From Arthrobacter wenxiniae (GTDB taxonomy: Bacteria > Actinomycetota > Actinomycetes > Actinomycetales > Micrococcaceae): a stretch of 63,916 bases of DNA. Both the position numbers and the translations under genes were made by a program. Location of the stretch: NCBI RefSeq assembly GCF_013376105.1, contig NZ_JAAMFM010000027.1, positions 1 to 63,916 of the forward strand. The letters are read 5' to 3'. Under the pieces are notes generated by a model. That model was not told the DNA's origin. It ran no database searches and worked only from the letters and a program-made list of their open reading frames with translations. Positions within the stretch are counted from its first letter, which is position 1. The number at the start of each line of letters is the position of its first letter. Below are positions 23,450 through 31,427 of this stretch, one piece after another.

Positions 23450-24801
23450 GAAAGCCCTCCAAACAAGTTGACTAGTGAACGCAGTTCTGCCCACGATTCC
23501 CCGGCGGAAACCTGGTGTTCAAGATCCTGCTGCAGGAAGCGGTTGATCGGTGCGGCATGCAGCAGGGCCGCGTCCACCAGGGCATTGGTCCCGGCCTGGT
23601 AGGCGCCCACGTCGATCAGGTCCTGCGCGGCCCGGCGCGCGGCCATGACGCGGCGCAGCGTGGCCGCGTCGGCCTTTTGTTCCGGGGTGCACACCTTCGA
23701 GGCCACGCGGGAGATGGAGCCAAGGGCGTCGATGGAGGGAAAGTGCCCGGCGACGGCCAGTTTCCGGTCCAGGACCACGTGCCCGTCCAGGATGGAGCGC
23801 ACCGCGTCGGCGATGGGCTCGTTGTGGTCGTCACCGTCCACCAGCACCGTGTACATCCCCGTAACGGAGCCGTGCATGTCCGTGCCGGCACGCTCCAGGA
23901 GCCTGGCCAGCACGGAAAAGGTCGACGGCGGGTACCCTCGGGTGGCGGGCGGTTCGCCGGCGGACAGCCCGATCTCGCGCTGGGCCATGGCCACGCGGGT
24001 GAGCGAGTCCATCATCAACACCACGTCGGCGCCGGTCTCGCGGAAGGACTCGGCGATCCGGGTGGCCGTGAACGCCGCACGCAGCCTGACGAGCGCGGGC
24101 TCGTCGCTGGTCGCGACCACCACAATGGACCTGGCCAGGCCCTCGGGGCCAAGGTCGTCCTCCAGAAATTCCCGGACTTCGCGCCCACGCTCGCCCACCA
24201 GGGCAATGACCGAGACGTCGGCGTCGGTGCCCCGGGCGATCATGGACAGCAGCGATGACTTTCCCACGCCGGATCCGGCGAACAGGCCCATCCGCTGCCC
24301 CCGCCCAACAGTTGTCAGGGTGTCCACCACCCGCACGCCCGTGCTCAGGGGGATGCGGATCCGGGCCCGGTCCATGGAGTTGGGTGAGACGTTCGCGGCC
24401 GGCACACCGGGGCCCGCGGCCAGCGGCCCCTTGCCGTCAATGGGCCGGCCCAGCCCGTCCAGAACCCTGCCCAGCAGGCCCCGGCCCGTGGGGACCAGCA
24501 GCGGTTCAATCCGGGCCCGGACCAGATCGCCCTGCGCCAGCCCCTCCATGCGGCCGAGCGGCATGATGGTCAGGGTGTCCCGCCCGACGGCGACCACCTC
24601 GGCGTCGGTGTTCCGCCCCCCGGGTTGGGAGCCGGTGATGGTGACCAGCCCGCCCACGGCGCAGCGCAGGCCCCTGACCTGCGCGGTCAGGCCGATCACT
24701 GCGGACACCACCCCCACCCGTTCGGGGGCGGCGGCGCGCAGGGCGGCCTCCAGGCGGGCGGCGCCGTGCCCTGTCAGCGCGACGGGCCAGGCGGTGCTCA
24801 T
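23446..24801 (-). CDS. fliI: flagellum-specific ATPase FliI
   Basis: This 451-aa F1-beta-like ATPase energises export. Walker A is GLFAGSGVGKSSLL (residues ~173-186). Walker B is VVLMMDSLTRVAMAQREIGLSAGEPPATRGYPPSTFSVL, which also contains the family signature. The C-terminal helical domain is intact. ATG at 24801 overlaps the fliH stop (ATGA); the ~100 residues upstream in frame are shadow. Confidence 0.96.
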   Translation of the reverse strand: MSTAWPVALTGHGAARLEAALRAAAPERVGVVSAVIGLTAQVRGLRCAVGGLVTITGSQPGGRNTDAEVVAVGRDTLTIMPLGRMEGLAQGDLVRARIEPLLVPTGRGLLGRVLDGLGRPIDGKGPLAAGPGVPAANVSPNSMDRARIRIPLSTGVRVVDTLTTVGRGQRMGLFAGSGVGKSSLLSMIARGTDADVSVIALVGERGREVREFLEDDLGPEGLARSIVVVATSDEPALVRLRAAFTATRIAESFRETGADVVLMMDSLTRVAMAQREIGLSAGEPPATRGYPPSTFSVLARLLERAGTDMHGSVTGMYTVLVDGDDHNEPIADAVRSILDGHVVLDRKLAVAGHFPSIDALGSISRVASKVCTPEQKADAATLRRVMAARRAAQDLIDVGAYQAGTNALVDAALLHAAPINRFLQQDLEHQVSAGESWAELRSLVNLFGGLS

Positions 24802-25442
24802 GCGGGGTCCTCCAGCAGGGCCTGCCGGGCGCGGTCCAGCGCGGCGGACAGGCGTGCGTCCAGGTAGCCGTCCGCGTATTCGACCACCGCGTCGCCGGGG
24901 GCGGTGCCGGGGTCGGCCACCGGATCCAGGCCGGCGTCCGCCAAGGCTTCCGTGCCGATGGCGGACAGGTCCGCCGGGTTCAGCCGCACACGGGGCGGGC
25001 CGGGCGCATCCTGCACCGCCTGGACACGGGCCAGGATGCCCTTGGAACGCGTGTCGCCGTCGTCGAGCTCCCTGCCCAGCACCGCCTCGGCCAGGGTCAG
25101 GGCGCAATCCAGGAGCGTTTGTTCCGCCTCCGCGAGCACGGGCGCCGTGCGGGCCGCCAGCGCGGCGGCCGCGGCGGCCAGGGCGGCCTGCTGTGCCGCG
25201 GCACGCGCCCGAAGGTCGGCCAGCAGGGACTCGTGCGCCGCCTCGAGCTCGGCACGCCGGAGGGCCCCCTCCTGACGGGCGCGGTCCTGGCCCGCCGCGT
25301 AGCCCAGGGTGTGCCCGCGCCGGTAGCCGCGGTCCACCGCCTCGGTCCGGAGCCGGGACTGTTCGGCGGTGGGCACGGCGGGGAACACGAGGGGTTGCAG
25401 GGACTCAGGCCGGCCGGTATATGCCGTGGGGCTAGTAGACAT
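24798..25442 (-). CDS. fliH: flagellar assembly protein FliH
   Basis: FliH is the 214-aa peripheral stalk and regulator of FliI. After the N-terminal MSTSPTAYTG..., a long Ala/Arg/Glu helix (DRGYRRGHTLGYAAGQDRARQEGALRRAELEAAHESLLADLRARA) includes the G-x-x-x-G repeats typical of FliH. A C-terminal V-ATPase-E-like domain (LTLAEAVLGREL ... VRLNPADLSAIG) follows. The start at 25442 overlaps the fliG end by 11 bp; ATG at 25451 is an alternative. Confidence 0.88.
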   Translation of the reverse strand: MSTSPTAYTGRPESLQPLVFPAVPTAEQSRLRTEAVDRGYRRGHTLGYAAGQDRARQEGALRRAELEAAHESLLADLRARAAAQQAALAAAAAALAARTAPVLAEAEQTLLDCALTLAEAVLGRELDDGDTRSKGILARVQAVQDAPGPPRVRLNPADLSAIGTEALADAGLDPVADPGTAPGDAVVEYADGYLDARLSAALDRARQALLEDPA

Positions 25443-26454
25443 AGTCGTCATCGTCCGCATCCCCGCGGTGCACGGAAATCTCCCCGGTCTCCTCGAGTTC
25501 GCGGATGATCCGGCCGATGTCGGCCCGGGCCTGCTCCACGTCCGAGGCCCGCACCGGGCCAAGCGCCTCAATTTCCGCGTCGAGGAGGACGCGGTTGCGC
25601 TCGGAAATGTTGCTGCGGATGGCGTCCTGCACGGTCGCGGGGGCGCCTTTCATGGCCAGGGCCAGCGCACCGGCCTCCTTGCCGCGCAGGGCCTTCTGGA
25701 TGTCCTGGCTGTCAAGCTTGACCAGGTCCATGAAGGTGAGCATCCGCGAGCGCACTTCCTCGGCCAGGACGGGGTCCCGCTCGGTGAGTTCGTCCAGCAG
25801 GGCACGCTCGGTGACGGCGTCAGAGCGGTTCAGGATGTCCACCAGCGGCTGGACGCCGCCGATCACGGCCATTTTGTCGCGCGTGCCCACCACAGTCAGG
25901 GCGCGCTGCTTCAGGGCCCGGGCCAGGATCCCCACAAATTCAGGCGTGGCCGGCCCCATCGTGGCGATGGCCTGCGCCACGTCGGTGCGGACGTCGCCGG
26001 GCAGCACGGCCAGCGCGGCGGAGGCCCTGTCCGGGCGCATGTGCGCCAGCACCAGGGCGATCGTGGCCGGCAGCTCGCCTTCGAGCAGGCCTGCCAGCTG
26101 GCCGGGATCGGCGTCGTCAAGGAATTCGAAGGGCTTGCCGGCGATCTTGGTGGAGAGCCGGTTCATGACCCCAGCGGCGCGTTCGGCGCCAAAGGAGGCC
26201 TCGAGCAGGCCGGCGGCGTAGTCGCGCCCGCCCAGGGCGGCATGCCGCCCGCTGGTGACGAGGTCGTGGAATTCGTCAACCACGGAGTCGGCCACGTCCG
26301 CCTGGACGCGGCGCATGTTGACGATCTCGGCGGCCACGGCTTCGGCCTCGGCCTCGGTCAGGTGCGCCATGACCGCGGCGGCCGCGGGCTGGGAGAGCTG
26401 CATGAGCAGTGCGGCGGCCTTCTGCACGCCGGTCAACTCCTTTGTCTCGCTCAC
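25432..26454 (-). CDS. fliG: flagellar motor switch protein FliG
   Basis: This 340-aa rotor protein contacts the stator. It contains the N-terminal domain binding FliF (TGVQKAAALLMQLSQPAAAAVMAHL), the EHPQ-type region degenerated to DPGQLAGLLEGELPATIALVLAHM, and the C-terminal torque helix (LVKLDSQDIQKALRGKEAGALALAMKGAPATVQDAIRSNISER). The alternating charged residues known to meet MotA are kept. The acidic tail is DADDDDYVY. GTG start overlapping fliF. Confidence 0.95.
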   Translation of the reverse strand: MSETKELTGVQKAAALLMQLSQPAAAAVMAHLTEAEAEAVAAEIVNMRRVQADVADSVVDEFHDLVTSGRHAALGGRDYAAGLLEASFGAERAAGVMNRLSTKIAGKPFEFLDDADPGQLAGLLEGELPATIALVLAHMRPDRASAALAVLPGDVRTDVAQAIATMGPATPEFVGILARALKQRALTVVGTRDKMAVIGGVQPLVDILNRSDAVTERALLDELTERDPVLAEEVRSRMLTFMDLVKLDSQDIQKALRGKEAGALALAMKGAPATVQDAIRSNISERNRVLLDAEIEALGPVRASDVEQARADIGRIIRELEETGEISVHRGDADDDDYVY

Positions 26455-28043
26455 ACGCCGGCCTTCTCGTCCATGAAGGAGCGCAGCAGCGCCGCGGTGC
26501 CTTCCGGGTCCTTGGCGGCCAGCGCGTTAAGCGATTTCCGCTTGGTGGAGGACTCGCTTGGTTCGCTGATGGGCAGCAGCACCGGTTCCGGGATGGCCGG
26601 CAGGGCGCTGGTTTGCGGCGACACGGTGACCAGCGGATCCAGCTGTCCCAGCTCGTCCTTGCGCTCACCCAGGTCCACCAGCCGGCGCACCTGCCGGCGG
26701 TTTTTCCGGGCATACAGCACCAGGGCCAGCAGCAGCAGGAGCAGCGCGCCCGCGGCGATCAGCAGGTTCTGCACCGTCTTGGCCGTGGCGGCGGAATTCG
26801 CCTCAGCCGTGGCCGCGTCGAGCGCGGCCTTGGCGGCGTCGGCCTGCGCGGTGGAGAAAGGCACCACCTTGAGGCTGACGACGTCCCCGCGGGTCCTGTC
26901 AATGCCGGCGGCGGCCGCCACCATGTCCGTCAGCGTGGCCGCATCCACCTTTTTCGCCGCGTTGGTGTCCACGGCAACGGCCAGGGACTGCCTTTGCAGG
27001 GTCCCGGCCGGGATGCTGGTGTTTGCCGTGGTCTTGTCCACGGCGTTGTTTTTCGTGGTGGTGGTCGATTCGTTCGTGCCGGCCGACGACTGGCCGGAGG
27101 GGACGGCGATGTTGTCCGGGCCCAGCACGCCGGCGCCGGTGCCGGCGCCCCCGTTGGACTTGTTGGTGCTGGAGGACTCGTTGAGGGCGGGTGCGCCGGT
27201 GGGCGAGGCGAATGATTCCTTCACCACCTCGGAGGAGGACTTGTCCATGGCAGCCGTCAGCGAGACTGTGGAGTTGCCCGGCCCGAGCACGCGGTCCAGC
27301 ATCGCCTGGACGGCCGACGTCGTCCGCCTTTCGTATTCCGTGGCCTGCTTGTCCGCCCCGCCGCCCAGGGCGGTCCCCGCCGCGGAGAGGACATTGCCCT
27401 TGGCGTCCACCACGGAGACGTTGGCCGGCGTCAGGCCCTCCACGGAGGAGGAGACGAGGTGCACCACGGCGTCCACCTGGTCGGGGGAAAGCTGGCCCGA
27501 GCCGGAAGACTCGACAAACACGGAGGCGGTGGGGTCTGCCTTCGTGGAGCTGAAGACGGTGCTTTCCGGGATGGCCAGCTTGACCGACGCCATCTGCACG
27601 CCGTTCATGGCCATGACGGTCTTGGCCAGCTCCCCCTCCATGGCGCGCTTGTACGTGACATTTTGCTGGAATTCCGAGGACGTCACGCCCATCGTGTCCA
27701 GCAGCGAGTACCCGGCGGTGGTGGCGGCCGGGAGCCCTGCCCCGGCCGCCTTGAGCCGTTCGTCATAGACCTTGGCGTCGGGGACCAGGATGGTGGTGCC
27801 GCCGTTGGTCAGCTGATACGGCACATTGTCCGTCTTAAGCTGCGCGACGATTGCGCTGGCGTCGGCCGCGGCCACGCCGGAGAACAGGGGCGAGTAGGTG
27901 GGCTTGGTCAGCCAGGTGCCCAGGGCCACGGCGCCGAGCACCAGGACTGCGATGCCGATGACCGCCAGGGTGCGCTGGGCCGTGGTGAAGCCCTTCAGCG
28001 TCCCGGAGGCGCGGGCCATGGCTTGCGAAAGGACCGGTGGCAT
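26451..28043 (-). CDS. fliF: flagellar MS-ring protein FliF
   Basis: This 530-aa membrane ring protein is the base on which the rotor assembles. The first membrane helix is at ~residues 27-46 (LAVIGIAVLVLGAVALGTWL). The ring-building motifs are at ~50-220 (YSPLFSGVAAADASAIVAQL, VTYKRAMEGELAKTVMAMNGVQMASVKLAIPE). The second helix is at ~427-445 (LLIAAGALLLLLLALVLYARK). A cytoplasmic tail that binds FliG closes the protein (LRSFMDEKAGV). The start overlaps the fliE stop by one base. Confidence 0.95.
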   Translation of the reverse strand: MPPVLSQAMARASGTLKGFTTAQRTLAVIGIAVLVLGAVALGTWLTKPTYSPLFSGVAAADASAIVAQLKTDNVPYQLTNGGTTILVPDAKVYDERLKAAGAGLPAATTAGYSLLDTMGVTSSEFQQNVTYKRAMEGELAKTVMAMNGVQMASVKLAIPESTVFSSTKADPTASVFVESSGSGQLSPDQVDAVVHLVSSSVEGLTPANVSVVDAKGNVLSAAGTALGGGADKQATEYERRTTSAVQAMLDRVLGPGNSTVSLTAAMDKSSSEVVKESFASPTGAPALNESSSTNKSNGGAGTGAGVLGPDNIAVPSGQSSAGTNESTTTTKNNAVDKTTANTSIPAGTLQRQSLAVAVDTNAAKKVDAATLTDMVAAAAGIDRTRGDVVSLKVVPFSTAQADAAKAALDAATAEANSAATAKTVQNLLIAAGALLLLLLALVLYARKNRRQVRRLVDLGERKDELGQLDPLVTVSPQTSALPAIPEPVLLPISEPSESSTKRKSLNALAAKDPEGTAALLRSFMDEKAGV

Positions 28044-28351
28044 CAGGCCTGCATCCGCATGATCTCGTTGAACGCGTCGACGCCCTTGTTGCGCACGGCG
28101 GCAACAAGTTCCAGCGTCACCTGCGCGCGGGCGGCGGCGATGGTGGCGTTGTGGATGTCATCCAGGTTGCCGGTGACGGCCTGGACGGCCAGCGTCTTGG
28201 CATCGCTGGAGAGTGCCTGGACATTGTCCAGCGCCCCCGCCAGGGCGGCGCCGAAGCCGGTGCCGCCGGTGGCCGCAGGGACCTGGCCGGCGTTGTGCAC
28301 ATAGCCGGTGGCTGCCGTTGCCTGCACGCCGATGATGGGTGTGGGGCTCAT
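28043..28351 (-). CDS. fliE: flagellar hook-basal body protein FliE
   Basis: FliE is the 102-aa junction protein between the MS ring and the proximal rod. The C-terminal half carries the family pattern (DDIHNATIAAARAQVTLELVAAVRNKGVDAFNEIMRMQA), matching the usual V-.-KA-.-LTLQ-.-.-.-VRNK-.-.AY-EIM-MQ. It lies between flgC (3-bp gap) and fliF (1-bp overlap). Confidence 0.94.
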   Translation of the reverse strand: MSPTPIIGVQATAATGYVHNAGQVPAATGGTGFGAALAGALDNVQALSSDAKTLAVQAVTGNLDDIHNATIAAARAQVTLELVAAVRNKGVDAFNEIMRMQA

Positions 28352-28354
28352 GGG

Positions 28355-28741
28355 TTATTTTCCAATCTGCAGTCCGGCTTCATACATGACCTTGGCGCGG
28401 TCCACGACGGCCGCATTGGCCTGGTAGCCGCGCTGGGCCATGATGAGCTGGCCCATCTGCGAGGCCAGGTCAATGTCCGGGTAGCGCACATAGCCCTTGG
28501 CGTCGGCCAGGGGGTGGTCGGGTTGATAGACCATCCGGCCCTGGGCATTGCCGAACGCGGCGCCGGCCACGTAGACGCCGGAGTTCCCCTGGCCCGCCTC
28601 GGCCAGCACATAGCGGGCACGGAAGGCGTCGCCGCTGGTGGCCGTCACTGTGTTGACGTTGGCAAGGTTGTCCGAGACGGCGTCGAGCCACTTGCGGTGC
28701 AATGTCAGGCCTGTTGCGGCGATCCCAATTGCGTCGGTCAT
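28355..28741 (-). CDS. flgC: flagellar proximal rod protein FlgC
   Basis: FlgC is a 128-aa rod protein. The N-terminal signature is IGIAATGLTLHRKWLDAVSDNLANVNTV. The C-terminal signature is YPDIDLASQMGQLIMAQRGYQANAAVVDRAKVMYEAGLQIGK. The length is typical (130-150). ATG overlaps the flgB stop (TAATG). Confidence 0.95.
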   Translation of the reverse strand: MTDAIGIAATGLTLHRKWLDAVSDNLANVNTVTATSGDAFRARYVLAEAGQGNSGVYVAGAAFGNAQGRMVYQPDHPLADAKGYVRYPDIDLASQMGQLIMAQRGYQANAAVVDRAKVMYEAGLQIGK

Positions 28742-29082
28742 TACTGTGTCCTCAATGCCGTGCGCATGGAGGTGAACTCGCCGTTGACGGCCTGGGCCGC
28801 GAATTGGTAGCGGAGCGTCGTCTCGACGTTGGAGAGCGTCTCGGTGTCAAGGTTGACGTTGTTGCCGTTGGTCTGCGTCGGCTCCAGGGACAGCGCCGTG
28901 GTGGCCGTGACATGGCCGTCGCCCGCCTTCACGGAGGCGGCCAGGGCGTCCTCAAACATGACGCGCTTGGCCCGGTATCCGGGCGTGTTGACGTTGGCAA
29001 TGTTGTCGGCGATCGCGTTTTGGCGGTCGGAGAGGGAATTGAGGGCGCTCGTCAGCGCAACGGTGACCACGGAATCCAGCAC
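28741..29082 (-). CDS. flgB: flagellar proximal rod protein FlgB
   Basis: This 113-aa rod protein has the N-terminal signature LTSALNSLSDRQNAIADNIANVNTPGYRAKRVMFEDAL and a C-terminal helix (LRYQFAAQAVNGEFTSMRTALRT). GTG at 29082 is chosen because GGAGG lies 8 bases upstream; the frame opens further upstream without a site. It is the first gene of the long flgB-to-flgE operon, behind a candidate sigma-28 promoter. Confidence 0.93.
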   Translation of the reverse strand: MLDSVVTVALTSALNSLSDRQNAIADNIANVNTPGYRAKRVMFEDALAASVKAGDGHVTATTALSLEPTQTNGNNVNLDTETLSNVETTLRYQFAAQAVNGEFTSMRTALRTQ

Positions 29083-29149
29083 AGCGTACTTCCTCCACGA
29101 AACGGGCCGGTCCATGGCCTGGTGACGAGCAGTCCGTGCTCGAGTGCAA

Positions 29150-29178
29150 CTATCGGCAGCCCTTTCGCGCATGTAAGG
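29150..29178 (-). promoter_or_regulatory. candidate sigma-28 promoter for the flgB operon
   Basis: Minus strand: CCTTAC (29173-29178), 15-bp spacer, GCCGATAG (29150-29157), about 68 bp before the flgB start. The -10 is identical to that before fliM; the -35 differs by one base from CCTAAC. Confidence 0.6.
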
Positions 29179-29214
29179 TGTTTCGTGCAGCGCATTTTTC
29201 GTGCGCGCGGCAGG

Positions 29215-29508
29215 TTACCCGGTCACATCGACGTACACGGAACGGGGCTGCGCCCGCACTGGCTGCGCGCGAGCCAGAAGCTCTGCAGTCTCCCTCACGG
29301 CCGCGCCCAGGAGCTGGGCCGCCTCGGCCTGTGCCGCCGCCAACCGCCGGGCACGGGCAGCCAGCTCCACTGGCAAGGGGCCCGGATCGGCGGAGGGCAC
29401 CCACGAGGCAGTGTCGTGCTGGAGCCCGGCGGGCTCGGCACGGGCCAGTACGCAAGCCAGTGCCACATCGGCTTCCAACCTTTCCAGCAGCACGGGCCAG
29501 ATGCTCAT
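29215..29508 (-). CDS. hypothetical flagellar protein in the fliT position
   Basis: This 97-aa, mostly helical, Ala/Leu/Arg-rich protein has no membrane segment. Its ATG overlaps the fliS stop (ATGA), so it is surely translated with fliD-fliS. FliT, the FliD chaperone, occupies this place in many operons and is likewise short, helical and poorly conserved. Sequence similarity could not be shown by eye (MSIWPVLLERLEADVALACV... ends PRSVYVDVTG). The FliT-like role is inference from position. Confidence 0.6.
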   Translation of the reverse strand: MSIWPVLLERLEADVALACVLARAEPAGLQHDTASWVPSADPGPLPVELAARARRLAAAQAEAAQLLGAAVRETAELLARAQPVRAQPRSVYVDVTG

Positions 29509-29930
29509 GCCAGGGCCGCCTGGTTTGACAGCTGCGGGGCAGGAAGGATTGTGGAGGGTGCCGCCGCAGCCTCATGCCATGTCTGGCGCAGTGGTTCCAG
29601 CAGCTCAATGCATTCGCGGGTCAGCTTCACGTTGCGGTGGATATTGGCGTACATCAGTGCCGTCCCGGCGTAGTTGTAGATGCCCAGCAGGTTCCCGGCG
29701 CCGTCCCACATTCCGGTATTTAGGGAACCGGCCAGTTCGGCGATGATGTCCTGGGCGTGGACCAGCATGACATGCGCAGTCTGCCAGTCCTGCGACTCCT
29801 GGGCGTCCTGTGCCCGGGAGAGGTCCAGCAGCAGCCGGTCATAGAGCATGGTGAGCAGGCGTGCAGGGGAGGCGGAGAGAATCGCCTCGCGCTGGTAGCT
29901 GTTCAGGGCCCGGGCTTGGTGGAGCGTCAC
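29505..29930 (-). CDS. fliS: flagellin export chaperone FliS
   Basis: This 141-aa helical chaperone keeps flagellin unfolded in the cytoplasm. Family features are present: a Tyr-rich N-terminus (LNSYQREAILSASPARLLTMLYDRLLLDLSRA, corresponding to the usual Y-.-.-.-.-.-TASP-.-LI-MLYDG-.-.-.L) and the later YNYAGTALMYANIHRNVKLTRECIELLEPLRQTW. GTG start overlapping the fliD stop. Confidence 0.94.
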   Translation of the reverse strand: MTLHQARALNSYQREAILSASPARLLTMLYDRLLLDLSRAQDAQESQDWQTAHVMLVHAQDIIAELAGSLNTGMWDGAGNLLGIYNYAGTALMYANIHRNVKLTRECIELLEPLRQTWHEAAAAPSTILPAPQLSNQAALA

Positions 29931-31312
29931 TTGGAACTCTTTCCGTTGGCGGACAGTGCGTCAAGCTGTGAGTTCAGCCAGCTTTGTTGAGACTGCAGCT
30001 TTCCCAGCTGCACCTCCATGCTGTTGTACTGCGCCTGCAGCGTGGACCTTTTCGCTGCCAGGCGGCCATCCCAGTCGGAGATCTGGCTGTTGAGGCTGTC
30101 AATGGTTTTTTGTCCGCCCTGGATCCGCTGGGTCAGCGTCCCGTTGACGGGATCGGAGACGGACGCCGCGGCCGCCGCAACCCTGCCCGTGATGGTCTGC
30201 AGCGCCGTGGTCACGCCGCCGGGGTCCTTGGCGTAGGCGGCTGCGAACGCGGCCGGATCGAACGTGATGTCCCCGTCCTTGGTGGTGTTGATGCCGATGC
30301 CCGACGGCGATTGGCCGGCCACCGGGTCTGACACGGCCCCGTACAGCCTGTCCCGGGCCATGGTGACGCTGCTTTGGCCCGTGAACACGCCCCCTGTGAC
30401 CGTGGAGGAGCCGTTGGCCCCGACCGTGGTGGAAACGGCTGTCCCGGACTTGATGGACCCCAGCAGGGAACTGATGCCGGCAACCAGGCTCCCGGCGGCG
30501 GCGGAGACCTTGTCCGTGTCACTGGCGACGCTCACAGTGGCGGGGGTGTCGGTGCGGGCGTTGACCGTGATGTCCAGGCCCGGGGCAATGCCGGTAAAGG
30601 TGTTGCTGGCGGAGGTGATGGTCGTGGCGGCGGCAGTGCCGGCCCAGAGCGTTACCTGGGCATCCTGGCCCTGGCTGAGCACAGCGGATGTGGCGGCGTC
30701 GGTGAGCTTGGGGGCCGTGCCGCCGTCCACCTCGGCTGCATTGCCAAAATAGGCTGTGAAGGCGGCGGCTGCGCCCGTCTGGCGGGAGGTCAGCTGAAGC
30801 CGGTAGGTGGTGTTGCCGTCGGTGTCCTTGCCGGCGGCGACCGTCACGGCTGAGATCCCGGCGTCGGAGTTGTTGATGGCCAGGGCCATGTCGTCCAGGG
30901 AGGCGGATCCGGCCGTGACCTCGGTCTTTGTGCCGTCGGCCTTGACAAAGGTCATGGAGGTGCCGGGCGCAGCCGCCATGGCTGCGCTGACCACCGAGTG
31001 GGACTGGGCCAGCTGTGTGACGCTCAGGTCCAGGCTGGTGACGGAGGCACCGGAGGACGCGGAGGCTGTGATGGCGGGGGAACTGGATGCGGCCTTGACG
31101 AGGGCCAGCCCGCCGGGCTTGGTGAGGTCGGCAGCCTTCGCGGCCAGGGAGGCGAAGCCGGCGTTCACCGTTTGCATGGCCGCCATGAGCGCGGTTTGGG
31201 TGCCCGCCTGGCTCTTTAGCTGGGTTTGCGGGCCGGCCGCCACTTGGATGAGGGAGTTGATGATGGACGCCGTGTCCAGGCCGGACACCAGCCCGTTGAT
31301 GCCGAGGGTCAT
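29927..31312 (-). CDS. fliD: flagellar filament cap protein FliD
   Basis: This 461-aa HAP2 cap protein helps flagellin fold at the filament tip. The N-terminus GINGLVSGLDTASIINSLIQVAAGPQTQLKSQ is diagnostic. The C-terminal coiled coil (LTQRIQGGQKTIDSLNSQISDWDGRLAAKRSTLQAQYNSMEVQLGKLQSQQSWLNSQL) is classic FliD. AGGAG lies 7 bases upstream. It starts 115 bp after fliC, beyond two hairpins; no motif-matching promoter was found in that gap. Confidence 0.96.
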   Translation of the reverse strand: MTLGINGLVSGLDTASIINSLIQVAAGPQTQLKSQAGTQTALMAAMQTVNAGFASLAAKAADLTKPGGLALVKAASSSPAITASASSGASVTSLDLSVTQLAQSHSVVSAAMAAAPGTSMTFVKADGTKTEVTAGSASLDDMALAINNSDAGISAVTVAAGKDTDGNTTYRLQLTSRQTGAAAAFTAYFGNAAEVDGGTAPKLTDAATSAVLSQGQDAQVTLWAGTAAATTITSASNTFTGIAPGLDITVNARTDTPATVSVASDTDKVSAAAGSLVAGISSLLGSIKSGTAVSTTVGANGSSTVTGGVFTGQSSVTMARDRLYGAVSDPVAGQSPSGIGINTTKDGDITFDPAAFAAAYAKDPGGVTTALQTITGRVAAAAASVSDPVNGTLTQRIQGGQKTIDSLNSQISDWDGRLAAKRSTLQAQYNSMEVQLGKLQSQQSWLNSQLDALSANGKSSK

Positions 31313-31349
31313 GGCGTGGCTCCTGAGGTCGGTGGATTCTTGCGGACCG

Positions 31350-31383
31350 GCGGGCGGACAGGCGCACTGGCCTGCCCGCCCGC
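31350..31383 (-). terminator. hairpin 2 downstream of fliC
   Basis: A 14-bp stem with one mismatch: GCGGGCGGACAGGC (31350-31363) pairs with GCCTGCCCGCCCGC (31370-31383) around a 6-base loop, in the fliC-fliD gap. Confidence 0.7.
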
Positions 31384-31390
31384 CGCCGGG

Positions 31391-31417
31391 TCACGGCCCG
31401 GATATGCCGGGCCGTGA
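31391..31417 (-). terminator. hairpin 1 downstream of fliC
   Basis: A perfect 11-bp stem: TCACGGCCCGG (31391-31401) pairs with CCGGGCCGTGA (31407-31417) with a 5-base loop, 10 bp after the fliC stop. It probably defines the 3' end and stability of the abundant flagellin mRNA. Confidence 0.75.
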
Positions 31418-31427
31418 GAGTGTCGGC

